Part shown: in pieces, positions 16,026 through 24,184 of the stretch | How the letters are laid out: every line of letters begins with the position of its first letter | Position numbering within the stretch: the first letter of the stretch is position 1 | Notes under the pieces: model-generated | The model's input: only the letters and a program-made list of their open reading frames with translations | What the model was told of the DNA's origin: nothing | Database searches by the model: none | Position numbers and translations under genes: made by a program | NCBI GenBank assembly: GCA_903907925.1 | Contig: CAIVQB010000090.1 | Location: 1 to 64,000 of the forward strand | Origin: an uncultured Verrucomicrobiota bacterium | GTDB lineage: Bacteria; Verrucomicrobiota; Verrucomicrobiia; Limisphaerales; UBA9464 | DNA length: 64,000 nucleotides | Direction of reading: 5' to 3'

Positions 16026-17366
16026 TCAGGCGAGCAGATCGCGAATCGGTTCGGCCTTGTTTTCCACGCGATGAAAGGTGGGCATCCCGGGCAGTTCGTA
16101 TTCCGCGTGAGGATCGATGCCGAGAGCGGTGAAGATCGTGGCGAACAGATTCTGCTCGCTGTAAGGCTTCTCAATCACGTCCACCCCGTCGGTGTCGGTG
16201 GCACCGCTGACGACACCGCGTTTCAGTCCACATCCGGTCATCATCATGCTCCAGGCGTTGGGATAATGATCCCGGCCGCGGGAGGTGTTCAGCCAGGGCG
16301 TTCGGCCGAATTCACCCATGGCAATGACCAGGGTGGAATCGAGGAGGCTGCGCTCCTCCAGATCCTGGATGAGGTGGAACAGGACGCGGTCCAGTTCGGG
16401 CACCAGCATCTGATGGATCTCATGCTGGAAGACGTGATTGTCCCAATTCATCCCGTTCGCGACCATGACGAAGGGCGCGCCGTGTTCGACGAGGTTCCGC
16501 GCCATGAGAGCGTGCTGGGCGAAGCTTCCCGGGCCGTAGCGTTCGCGATCGGCCGGCGGCAGTTTGTTGACATCGAAGAGATGGGCGCTGGCGGCCATGC
16601 CCTTCATCCGTTCGAAGGCGGCGTTCTGGCTGCGGGCCACGGCACTTCCGCGATCGCGTTCGAACTTTGAGGTGAGGAAACGTCGGAGAACCTCGCGCGA
16701 TTCGCGGTCGTGTTGGGGCAGGGTTTCCGCGGCAGTCAGCAACAGTCGGGTGTACTCACCGCCGACCCGTACTGGCGCGTGTTCGGCCCCCAGCCAACCG
16801 GCCCAGTTGCCGGCCTTGAAGGTTTCGAATTCGTTCCCGCCTGGAATGGGATCGATGAAGACGAAATTCGGGATGGGCGAATCCAGTTGCCCGATGGCCT
16901 GGGACAACACACTGCCCAAAGTCGGGCGGGTAAAGCCGGCTCGTTCCGGATTGCCGCGTTGCAACAAGGTGATCGCCTGCAAGTGCTCCGTCTGAGCCGT
17001 CTTCATGCTGCGGACGATGTTGAGCTTGTCCGCGATCCCGGCGCAGTGGGGCATCAGGGACGAGAAATGAACGCCGGGAATGGCCGTGGGAATACTTCCA
17101 AACGGTCCACCACTGGGGCGTCCGGGCTTGGGATCCCAGGTTTCAAACTGGCTCGGCGCGCCGCAGAGCCAGAGGAGGATGCAATGCTTCTGGGCCTTCT
17201 TCAGTTCGTCGGCGAAGACGGGATTGTGGAACAGGCCCGAAAAGCTGGCAACCGTGGCCGCCGTCCCTCCGGCCAGGCCCTTGAGGAAGAGTCGCCGATG
17301 CAGGACATGCTCGTCGGTACGACACTGGCCGGGCAAGGGCTCTTTCGAATCGGGAGTGGTCTTCAC
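16026..17366 (-). CDS. DUF1501 protein with Tat-type signal
   Basis: A 446-residue protein. The GTG start at 17366 is chosen because it overlaps the TGA of the upstream gene (GTGA) and because the twin-arginine signal (HRRLFLKGL, R24-R25, followed by a hydrophobic run and FADELKK) then sits at the N-terminus. DUF1501 proteins have a sulfatase/phosphatase-like fold; visible family blocks are CGAPSQFETWDPKPG, GMNWDNH, MGEFGRTPW and GRDHYPNAWSM. The substrate is unknown. DUF1501 genes are nearly always paired with DUF1549/DUF1553 cytochromes, as here. A longer frame to 17735 runs into that partner gene and has no signal. Confidence 0.9.
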   Translation of the reverse strand: MKTTPDSKEPLPGQCRTDEHVLHRRLFLKGLAGGTAATVASFSGLFHNPVFADELKKAQKHCILLWLCGAPSQFETWDPKPGRPSGGPFGSIPTAIPGVHFSSLMPHCAGIADKLNIVRSMKTAQTEHLQAITLLQRGNPERAGFTRPTLGSVLSQAIGQLDSPIPNFVFIDPIPGGNEFETFKAGNWAGWLGAEHAPVRVGGEYTRLLLTAAETLPQHDRESREVLRRFLTSKFERDRGSAVARSQNAAFERMKGMAASAHLFDVNKLPPADRERYGPGSFAQHALMARNLVEHGAPFVMVANGMNWDNHVFQHEIHQMLVPELDRVLFHLIQDLEERSLLDSTLVIAMGEFGRTPWLNTSRGRDHYPNAWSMMMTGCGLKRGVVSGATDTDGVDVIEKPYSEQNLFATIFTALGIDPHAEYELPGMPTFHRVENKAEPIRDLLA

Positions 17367-19243
17367 GGCATGGTCAAATACTCCGCGCTGGTCATCAACG
17401 CCCAGAACAGATCGCCCGCCGCCAGCGCCGGAGCGTCGGGCCGTTGATTCAGGAACTGGCCGGCCTGTGTCGCTTCCTCGGCATCGGGGACCCGGCCGTA
17501 CACGGTTAGAAACGCATCCTGGACGCGTGCCGGTGTGGTGGGAAGGCCTGTCATTCGGTCCAAGGCTCCACCCGGCGCTGGCTTCAAGAGTTCCGCGAGA
17601 GCCGTTGAATTGGCGAGAAATTGTGCCTGCTGAAAGGTGGCGTTGTAGTCCTTGGGGAGAACCTCGGGAATCGCGGCAACCACCGCCCGGCGAAGCACAT
17701 CGTTCGTGTGAGAAAGACCCATCGCCACCTGCCACGAGCGCGCGAGTTGCTCGGCGGTCAAGGGGCGTTCCAGGAATCCCGCAAAGGCTTCCGGTGGGGC
17801 GGAACTACGGTCGAGTGCGTAGACCCGGCTTAATACGATGCCGCGGACCAGACGCCGGGGAGTATGCCCGTGGTCGGCAAAATCGTGGGCGAGCCAGTCG
17901 AGGAGTTCCGGATGACTCGGCGCGTTGCGCGCGGTCATTTCGTCGGCCGGATGCACGATCCCGCGTCCGAGCAGGGCCGCCCACATCCGGTTCACAAAGG
18001 CCCGTGCCAGCAGCGGATTCTCGTGGGTGGCCGCTTCGGCCAGGGCTTCGCGGCGCGAGAATTTCGGCACCCGGACGCCGGCGGCGGGTTTGACATAATT
18101 CTCGTCCGCATCCGTTTCCTTCTGTCCTTCCGCCGGCCGTTTCTCGTCGACGGAACGGCCGTTGAGCAGCAGCATCACCGCGGGTTGCGATTCTTTTTTC
18201 AGGTTGGTGAAGTTGATGAACCCACCGACCGCCGATTCGGAGATCTCCGCGCCTCCGTCCACATTCTTGCTGCGGTTGAACGCCGCCACCAACCCCCAGT
18301 AGTGCGCCTGCTTGATTTCACGGGCGAGGGGATGATCGTGACATTGGGCGCAATCGATCCGTGCACCATACACCACCGGGGCCACGGCCTCGGCGATGAG
18401 CTGATGATCGTTTCGGCGTTCGTAGAGAAACCAGGACGCGCCCTTGTTCTCCGGCCGATCGGATCGAGCCGCCAGGAGATCGTGAACCGTTTCATTCCAC
18501 GGTCGATCGGTCCGGAACGCGGTTTCCAGAAACGACCACCAACCGTTCTGTATCCGGCGGTCTTCATGGTTGTCGCGTTTGGGGCGTCCCATGAGAAACA
18601 CATCCCACAACTCGCGCATCCGGACGGCGTACTCCTCGGATGCCAGGAGTTGATCGACCAGGGATTCGCGCTTCGTCGCCGACTTCGATTTGAGAAACCC
18701 TTCGAGCTCCGGTGAAGTCGGAACCCGTCCGGCGAGATCGAGATAAACACGACGGCACCAGGTGCGCTCGTCGATCTCGTGGGCGGGGGTGAGATCGCGT
18801 CGTTTCCAGCCCTCGGCAACCAGAGTGTCAATCGCCTCGGGGATGGAGGCAAAGGAACGGTGCGTTGGGGTGGGTGCCGTGGTTTTGGCAGGTACGGCGG
18901 CCATCGCAGCGATCCATTCCCGAAATGATTCCCGTTCGACCTCGCTCAACTGCTTCTTCGGCGGCATGTGGGGATCCGACTCCCGCGAGAGATACAGGTA
19001 AATCCGGCTTTTTGCCGGGTCGCCCGGCACCACGACCGGGCCCTCATCGCCGCCCTTCAAGACCGCATCCGGGCGGTCCAGCTCGAGTCCGCTTTTTTTC
19101 TCCAGCGGTCCGTGACATTTCACGCAATAAACATCGATGAGCGGCTGAACTTTACGGGTCCAGACCGCGCCGGGATCCGCTACAGCGGCGCCGAGACGGA
19201 TTGCCGGGTAGAGCAACAGGGCGATGAGGATTCCGCGATACAT
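17363..19243 (-). CDS. PSCyt1/DUF1549/DUF1553 protein
   Basis: A 626-residue exported protein with a short signal (MYRGILIALLLYP, cleaved near RLGAAVA). Residues about 30-110 are a planctomycete-type cytochrome c domain with one CVKCH haem site (C40, C43, H44) and a distal methionine candidate in DPHMPPKKQL. DUF1549 (about 130-340, with CAQCHDHP giving an additional CXXCH) and DUF1553 (about 390-620, with NRMWAALLGRGIVHP) follow. It is the first gene of the cluster read from 19243 downward and overlaps DUF1501 by 4 bp. The family is expected in the periplasm and is linked to polysaccharide use, but no biochemical function is established. Confidence 0.92.
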   Translation of the reverse strand: MYRGILIALLLYPAIRLGAAVADPGAVWTRKVQPLIDVYCVKCHGPLEKKSGLELDRPDAVLKGGDEGPVVVPGDPAKSRIYLYLSRESDPHMPPKKQLSEVERESFREWIAAMAAVPAKTTAPTPTHRSFASIPEAIDTLVAEGWKRRDLTPAHEIDERTWCRRVYLDLAGRVPTSPELEGFLKSKSATKRESLVDQLLASEEYAVRMRELWDVFLMGRPKRDNHEDRRIQNGWWSFLETAFRTDRPWNETVHDLLAARSDRPENKGASWFLYERRNDHQLIAEAVAPVVYGARIDCAQCHDHPLAREIKQAHYWGLVAAFNRSKNVDGGAEISESAVGGFINFTNLKKESQPAVMLLLNGRSVDEKRPAEGQKETDADENYVKPAAGVRVPKFSRREALAEAATHENPLLARAFVNRMWAALLGRGIVHPADEMTARNAPSHPELLDWLAHDFADHGHTPRRLVRGIVLSRVYALDRSSAPPEAFAGFLERPLTAEQLARSWQVAMGLSHTNDVLRRAVVAAIPEVLPKDYNATFQQAQFLANSTALAELLKPAPGGALDRMTGLPTTPARVQDAFLTVYGRVPDAEEATQAGQFLNQRPDAPALAAGDLFWALMTSAEYLTMP

Positions 19244-19695
19244 GAACTCGGACCGTGACGCTATCCGTGGCGGGATCGTTTCGGCAATCGGAGATCTTGA
19301 TCGCGCGATGAAAACGAACGGCGTCTACCGGGAACGATCTGAAAGAAGCCGCAAGAGGACACGATTTTACTGATTGAGACAGAATGGACGGAACGAACTG
19401 AATCCGATCGGAATGTTTCGAATCCGTGTGAATCTGTGAAATCAGTGTCCTGTTTTCTGCAATTCCTGGTGCAATGAGACTCGCGACGAGTCGAGTGGAC
19501 GTGGCCCCCGAACCGCGTGAATGCGGAATTCCGGCGCGGTAGGGCGAACCTCCCGGTGAGCCGAGTGAGCGGACGGGTTCAATCCCGCCCGGTGGCCTCC
19601 CAGGTCCTGCCACGGACCCGGTTCGGCGGGAACCCCACCTAGCTACCGCGGGTGGCGATGGTCGCCGGGAATGGATCCGCGCGAACCCGTGGGGA
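19244..19695. other. 452-bp intergenic region with repeat sequences
   Basis: This gap precedes the seven-gene cluster and should contain its promoter; I cannot assign -35 and -10 boxes with confidence. It holds the 31-bp repeat at 19420-19450. From about 19538 it reads GGTAGGGCGAACCTCCCGG and closes with CACCTAGCTACC near 19645, the look of an imperfect palindromic element. No reading frame with a protein-like composition was found. Confidence 0.5.
19420..19450 (+). repeat. 31-bp dispersed repeat, copy 1
   Basis: GAATCCGTGTGAATCTGTGA and the following 11 bases match, in inverted orientation, 58544-58574 at 28 of 31 positions. Both copies are intergenic. Confidence 0.7.
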
Positions 19696-20418
19696 CTACT
19701 TTCCCGTGCCCCAAAGTTCCACCAGCAGTCGCGCCATCTCCGGGTCGTGCCGTTCCAGTTCAGCGCGATCGAAGGGGAAGAAATCGTTGCGCGAAAAGAA
19801 GGCCTCGGTCGACTCGGCGAAATACTCCATCGGATCGGTCATGGCATAGGCACGATCCCATCGGAGGTTGCCGTCGGCGTCCCGGCGTTGCACGCGGTCG
19901 TAGGTACCGCCGGCCTTGGCCTTCGCGTAAACGAGACGAATGGGTTGATTCTCAAAACCGTTCCGGAGAACCCGGTCGTGAAATGAATGAGCCAGTTCGT
20001 GGAGGGTGAAATTGGGCATCCTGCGGGTTTCCGCGGCGAAGATGCGGACGTTGGTGAACTCCACGCCCTTGGCCATCGCAGGATCCCGGCCGTGTTCGCG
20101 CAACCAATCCGCGCCCGGATGATATTCGGCGCGCGGCGGGACGCCGGTGTATTCCGGGGAAAACCACAACCGAACCTCACGGAGGCGCGCGACCGCCGGC
20201 GCTGGCACAACGCGGACGATCTCCTGCAACTGGGCCCGGAGGAGCTCGAAGGCGTGATCGGTTGCCGCGCGCTCCGAGGTGTCCAGGTTTCGGTTCACCA
20301 GCACCGTCCAGCCTTCAATCTGATTGGTCCGGTAGCGGCGGGCGGGCTCGGCGGCGTTTCCGACGACGGCGCAGAGAAGAAACAGAACCGCACGATGGGT
20401 GAAGGCGTACATGGTCAT
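19696..20418 (-). CDS. secreted zinc metallopeptidase-like protein (HExxH)
   Basis: A 240-residue protein with a signal peptide (hydrophobic VLFLLCAVVG, cleaved near GNAAEP). The zinc-binding motif HELAH (H140, E141, H144) is followed by EYFAESTEAFF (198-208), where E202 or E205 would be the third ligand. This spacing and the YFAESTEAFF motif resemble the anthrax-lethal-factor-like clan of zincins rather than classical metzincins. It probably acts outside the cytoplasm. The substrate is unknown. A second in-frame ATG two codons in is equally possible. It is separated by 99 bp from the YHYH-PEBP gene upstream and has no obvious operon partner. Confidence 0.75.
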   Translation of the reverse strand: MTMYAFTHRAVLFLLCAVVGNAAEPARRYRTNQIEGWTVLVNRNLDTSERAATDHAFELLRAQLQEIVRVVPAPAVARLREVRLWFSPEYTGVPPRAEYHPGADWLREHGRDPAMAKGVEFTNVRIFAAETRRMPNFTLHELAHSFHDRVLRNGFENQPIRLVYAKAKAGGTYDRVQRRDADGNLRWDRAYAMTDPMEYFAESTEAFFSRNDFFPFDRAELERHDPEMARLLVELWGTGK

Positions 20419-20517
20419 GGCTTGATGACGGGATCACATACCGACCACGCCGTGCGAGGTCGAACCACTTTCTCGCGGAATCGTCCCGATGCGAAGTGGA
20501 TCTGCACCGACGGTCTC

Positions 20518-22260
20518 TCACGGCTGCCGCGTACCGTTCCGGGGAGGTTCATCCCTTTCGGCTCCGGACCGGGTGTAGACGACCTTCAACTCTGCGCTGT
20601 CGAGAATGAGATCCTTGATGGCGGTCAGCAGAACCGCACGGTTCACCGCCGAAGCGTCGGTAGAGAGGGTCAGCGGCGCGGACAGCGCATAGACGGTCAA
20701 CACATAGGTCTTGGCTCCCGGCCCCTTCGAGTGGGGCGGCGCATATTCCAGGCGGCCGTTGATGCTGTTGTTGCCAAAGAGGCCAACACCCCGCGCATTT
20801 TTTGGAAGGCTGCGAATGGCGGGCGGAATGTTATACAGGGTCCAATACCACTTGGCGTTTCCCTCGGGATCACGGTGATCCAGGATGAGCGCATAGCTTC
20901 GGGTTCCCGCAGGTGCGCCGCTCCAGTCGAGGGGGAGTGTCGAACTTTCCCCGTCGCCGGTGAATTCAACCGGCAAGGTACCACCATTCGTGACGGCCGG
21001 GCTGCGCAGGACGAAGGAGCCTGTGTGCTTTGGGGTATAGGTGATGGCTGGATCGGGATAGGTCTTCGCCGGCCGTGTTGAATCCCCGGGTCGATCACCC
21101 GGGGATTCATCCGCCCGCGGTGGGCGAGCGTCGGGCCGGTTACCAGGCCTCCCGTAGCCGGCACCTGCCCGGGGCCGGTTCACTTCCTCGCGAACGTTTC
21201 CATCAGTCCCGACGTATTGAAACTTCCATCCGCCATCGCCTGTGGCGGCGTAGTTAACGGCGGCGGATGTCCCGTTCACACTCAACTTCAGGCTGAAGAC
21301 CCCGTCGTCCGGTCTGGCGCTGAATCCGGTGAGAACCGCGCCGGGCAGCGGCGGACGATCCTGCCGCACGGGCTGGGCTCTGGGTTGGGGATCCACCTGG
21401 CCGTCGCGCTCGGTGACCTCACCGTGGAATCCGCCGTTGACGTAGGGATAGTGTGTGGAGGCGTGGTAATGGTATCCCAATGCCGCGGTGGAATGGCCGT
21501 TGAAGGCATCCAGCAATTGCGGTTGGGAGCCGTCCGGTTCGGTGAGGCCGTGAATGGGATAGCCATCGAGGGCGAAGGCGATCGGTTGTCCCTTTCCAAC
21601 GAGGTGCTGTAAATGAAGGGGTGCCGCGTGGTAGTGATAGTCGTCGGCCCGACCGCAATGTCCGCCCCATTGATCGAGTTCACCTATTTCCTGGGAAATC
21701 TCTCCACGATTGTTTTGAGGGTTGAAGATCGGAATGCCATTGACGGCGATCGCGATGGCTCCGCGCAGAAAACGGCCGCGGATCGAGGCGGGTTGTGATG
21801 CGGGGACGGGATGCAGCGGAACGCGCCAGGCGTTGTCGCCGAAATACGCCTGGGGCAGGGGAACCTGCTGCTGCCAGGCGGTGATGCCGACCATCATTCC
21901 ATGCGCGGGAAGCCCGTTGTCTTCGATGTAGAGATAGCGATCATCCCATCGAACCTTCACCCGGGGAGCGAACGGTTCGAAGGCCGTCGCCTGCGCGGGC
22001 TTCAATGTTCGGAGGCCTGGACCAGAACTCTCGCCGCGGCCTGGAGCGGGCTCCGATTGCGCCAGAAACCAAGCTGGAACCAACAGGTCGCGCGCCGATT
22101 CGGAGTCGGAGGAGACAGGGTGCGGATGACTCGAACTGCCGCCGAGATCGTGAGCAGTGGTGGCGAGCGAGGTGATCAGGAATACCAACACAAGAGAGCC
22201 GCATACCTTATCGGTCGATGCCAAACGGGACGGAGTGAACCGGAAAAAGAATGTTTTCAT
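20518..22260 (-). CDS. exported YHYH-domain and YbhB/YbcL (PEBP) fusion
   Basis: A 580-residue protein with an N-terminal signal (SLVLVFLITSLATTAHDL). The YHYH domain occupies about 120-350 and shows DDYHYHAAPLHLQ, ALDGYPIHGL and LGYHYHASTHYPYVNGG, histidine-rich segments suggestive of metal binding. A proline-, arginine- and aspartate-rich linker (about 360-410) leads to a phosphatidylethanolamine-binding-protein domain (about 420-570) with LDHRDPEGNAKWYWTLYNIP and APPHSKGPGAKTYVLTVYAL. Bacterial PEBP proteins of the YbhB type are of uncertain function. Both domains are known separately in exported proteins. The 160 bp upstream (22261-22420) holds no recognised feature beyond its presumed promoter. 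Confidence 0.85.
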   Translation of the reverse strand: MKTFFFRFTPSRLASTDKVCGSLVLVFLITSLATTAHDLGGSSSHPHPVSSDSESARDLLVPAWFLAQSEPAPGRGESSGPGLRTLKPAQATAFEPFAPRVKVRWDDRYLYIEDNGLPAHGMMVGITAWQQQVPLPQAYFGDNAWRVPLHPVPASQPASIRGRFLRGAIAIAVNGIPIFNPQNNRGEISQEIGELDQWGGHCGRADDYHYHAAPLHLQHLVGKGQPIAFALDGYPIHGLTEPDGSQPQLLDAFNGHSTAALGYHYHASTHYPYVNGGFHGEVTERDGQVDPQPRAQPVRQDRPPLPGAVLTGFSARPDDGVFSLKLSVNGTSAAVNYAATGDGGWKFQYVGTDGNVREEVNRPRAGAGYGRPGNRPDARPPRADESPGDRPGDSTRPAKTYPDPAITYTPKHTGSFVLRSPAVTNGGTLPVEFTGDGESSTLPLDWSGAPAGTRSYALILDHRDPEGNAKWYWTLYNIPPAIRSLPKNARGVGLFGNNSINGRLEYAPPHSKGPGAKTYVLTVYALSAPLTLSTDASAVNRAVLLTAIKDLILDSAELKVVYTRSGAERDEPPRNGTRQP

Positions 22261-22420
22261 GGCCGTTGGTGTTTGGCGATTGAGGGCGACAGATGTTGTC
22301 GATACTCAACCGGACCACGGCCATTGGGGATCCCACCAGTAAAGGACAAATGTGTCCGCGGGACCAAGAGTGTTAAGCAACGGTAAACCACCCGGTCGGC
22401 CGGAACCGTCAGACAGGCTC

Positions 22421-23218
22421 TCAACGGATTTTGTCGCCCATTAATCGGGACAGTGTCGGTTCGATCGCTTGGGCCCAGGCTTCCGCACCGACGAGATTTG
22501 GGTGCAATAGATCGGGCATGAGATCGGTATTGATGGACCCGTCCGGACGGAGGAACACCGCATTCACATCGAGCCAGAAGACGTGTTTTCCATCGGCCAG
22601 TTTGGACGTCAATTGACCCGCCTGCCGGCAAGTTTCCACGCAGCGTGGACTTCCATGAAACACGCGGGCGGCCACGCCCTGTTGGCTGTCGCCACCCCGT
22701 GGAAAGATTCGCAGAACGAGGATTTTGGTCGAAGGATGGCGTCTCCGAATGAGGTCGACGATCGCCCGGGTTCCGTCGGCGATCTGTTCTGCGGAATGGA
22801 CCGTTTTGAAGTTCCGATCATCCGTGTTGTTGGTGCCGATCAACAGGACCACGACCTTGGGCGACGGTGAGAATTCGAGCTCACCGTTGAGCAGGTTCCA
22901 CAGGATGTTCTCGGTCCGAAATCCGTTGTGCCCAAGATTGATCGCGTGGCGCGGGGCATAGTGCCGTTCCCAGACGGCTTTCAGCGGTTCGTAGATCGTT
23001 CCCGGCATCTCGCCAACCGTGTGAGTGATGGAGTCGCCGATGAGAACAAGATCGTAGTGTCCGCTCTTCACCTCCGCGACCTTCTGAGCGTGGCGTGGGC
23101 TGGGTGCCTCGGTCGGAAAGTCGGCGTCGCCCGGCGCGGGTGCAGGAAGTGGCTTCCGGGTCGTGGTGGAACAGGACGCCAGAAAAACCGCGGCGGCCAG
23201 GAACAAGGCGGGGCGCAT
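22421..23218 (-). CDS. SGNH/GDSL-type esterase lipoprotein
   Basis: A 265-residue protein. ATG 23218 is preferred over 23290 because it gives a lipoprotein signal, with LASC at 13-16 and lipidation at C16. The SGNH blocks are complete: GDSIT with S63, the glycine block LGHNGFRTENILW, GTNN for the asparagine, and DLLHPNLVG for the Asp-His pair. This subgroup resembles platelet-activating-factor acetylhydrolase-like GDSL enzymes that deacetylate sugars or lipids. It should be anchored in an envelope membrane. It lies 68 bp downstream of the isomerase-like gene on the same strand and may be co-transcribed with it. Confidence 0.87.
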   Translation of the reverse strand: MRPALFLAAAVFLASCSTTTRKPLPAPAPGDADFPTEAPSPRHAQKVAEVKSGHYDLVLIGDSITHTVGEMPGTIYEPLKAVWERHYAPRHAINLGHNGFRTENILWNLLNGELEFSPSPKVVVLLIGTNNTDDRNFKTVHSAEQIADGTRAIVDLIRRRHPSTKILVLRIFPRGGDSQQGVAARVFHGSPRCVETCRQAGQLTSKLADGKHVFWLDVNAVFLRPDGSINTDLMPDLLHPNLVGAEAWAQAIEPTLSRLMGDKIR

Positions 23219-23286
23219 AGGCAAATTCAACTTTCTGAAGCCGGTGTCGATGAACGAAAGGAAAATTGGGTCGTGTCGATCACCGA

Positions 23287-24141
23287 TCAAGGAGCGGGCT
23301 TCGCGGCAACCTGCCCTCGGACGAACGCCACGGCGCCGTCAACGAATGGCCCTGGGTTACGGGCGAATTCGGGGCTGTCGGTTTCGATCGACAACACACC
23401 GGGCCAGCGGGTCTCCCGCAGCTTGGCCAGCAATCCTTTCAGATTCGCCTGGCCCTCGCCGATCATCGTATCGATCGCGACGTCATCGCCCTCCTTCACT
23501 TTTTCAATCCGCTTGTCCTTCAGATGGATATCGAACACCCGGCCTTCGTATTCGGAAAACACCTTCGCCACATCGAACCCTGCGGCGGTCACCCAACCGG
23601 CGTCGAGACAGACTCCGAGGTGCGGGTCACGATTCTTGAGAATGTTGCGGACCACGGCGGGGTTTCCGTAGAGCGATTTGATGCCGTGGTTATGAACGGC
23701 CACCCGGATGTCATATTCCCTGGCCAGTTCCTCCAGGTTGTCCCAAATCTTGAAGTCCTTTGGTTCGACGATGATCAGTCGGATGTTCAAGAGTCGGGCG
23801 CACTCGAACAATTTCCGGTTCTCCTCCTTGTCGAGCGAGGTGTCCGCCACTCCAAAGCTGTAGACGTGCAGGCCCTTCGCTTCCAGGGCCGCTTTTTTCC
23901 GGAGGATCTCCTCCCGCGACGCTTTGGGATTGAGGTGAACGCTGAGATGAATCTCGTGGATTCCATGTTGCGCGGTGAACTCGACGGCTTGGTCAAAGGT
24001 CAGGCTCCGCAAGGTCCACGATTGGATGGCGATCCGCGGTTCCCAATTGGTGGCGGCGAGCGGACCCGTCGCCGTGAGTCCGAGCAACGCGGCGACGCCA
24101 AGAGCCCGACTGAAGTTGAGAAGCCGGTGGATGACGTTCAT
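23287..24141 (-). CDS. sugar phosphate isomerase/epimerase-like TIM-barrel protein with signal peptide
   Basis: A 284-residue protein of the xylose-isomerase-like TIM-barrel family. ATG 24141 starts a signal-like segment (HRLLNFSRALGVAALLGLTA, then TGPLAA). Family features follow: AIQSWTLRSLTFDQAVEF near 40, VAVHNHG near 155, CLDAGWV near 185, FDIHLKDKR near 213 and LSIETDSPEF near 255. The His, Asp and Glu residues in these blocks would bind the divalent metal. Exported members of this family are common in Verrucomicrobiota and Planctomycetota, with mostly unknown substrates. A longer frame to 24264 exists but lacks a signal peptide at its start. Confidence 0.87.
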   Translation of the reverse strand: MNVIHRLLNFSRALGVAALLGLTATGPLAATNWEPRIAIQSWTLRSLTFDQAVEFTAQHGIHEIHLSVHLNPKASREEILRKKAALEAKGLHVYSFGVADTSLDKEENRKLFECARLLNIRLIIVEPKDFKIWDNLEELAREYDIRVAVHNHGIKSLYGNPAVVRNILKNRDPHLGVCLDAGWVTAAGFDVAKVFSEYEGRVFDIHLKDKRIEKVKEGDDVAIDTMIGEGQANLKGLLAKLRETRWPGVLSIETDSPEFARNPGPFVDGAVAFVRGQVAAKPAP

Positions 24142-24184
24142 TGGATTCCTCAGGTCGACGTGAGTGCTGGTTCCGCAAAGCCAG

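Noticed and set aside
19560-19590. Sequence resembling a tRNA T-arm (CGGGTTCAATCCCG)
   Set aside because: No matching acceptor stem, D-arm or anticodon stem can be drawn around it. It is part of an imperfect palindromic intergenic repeat.
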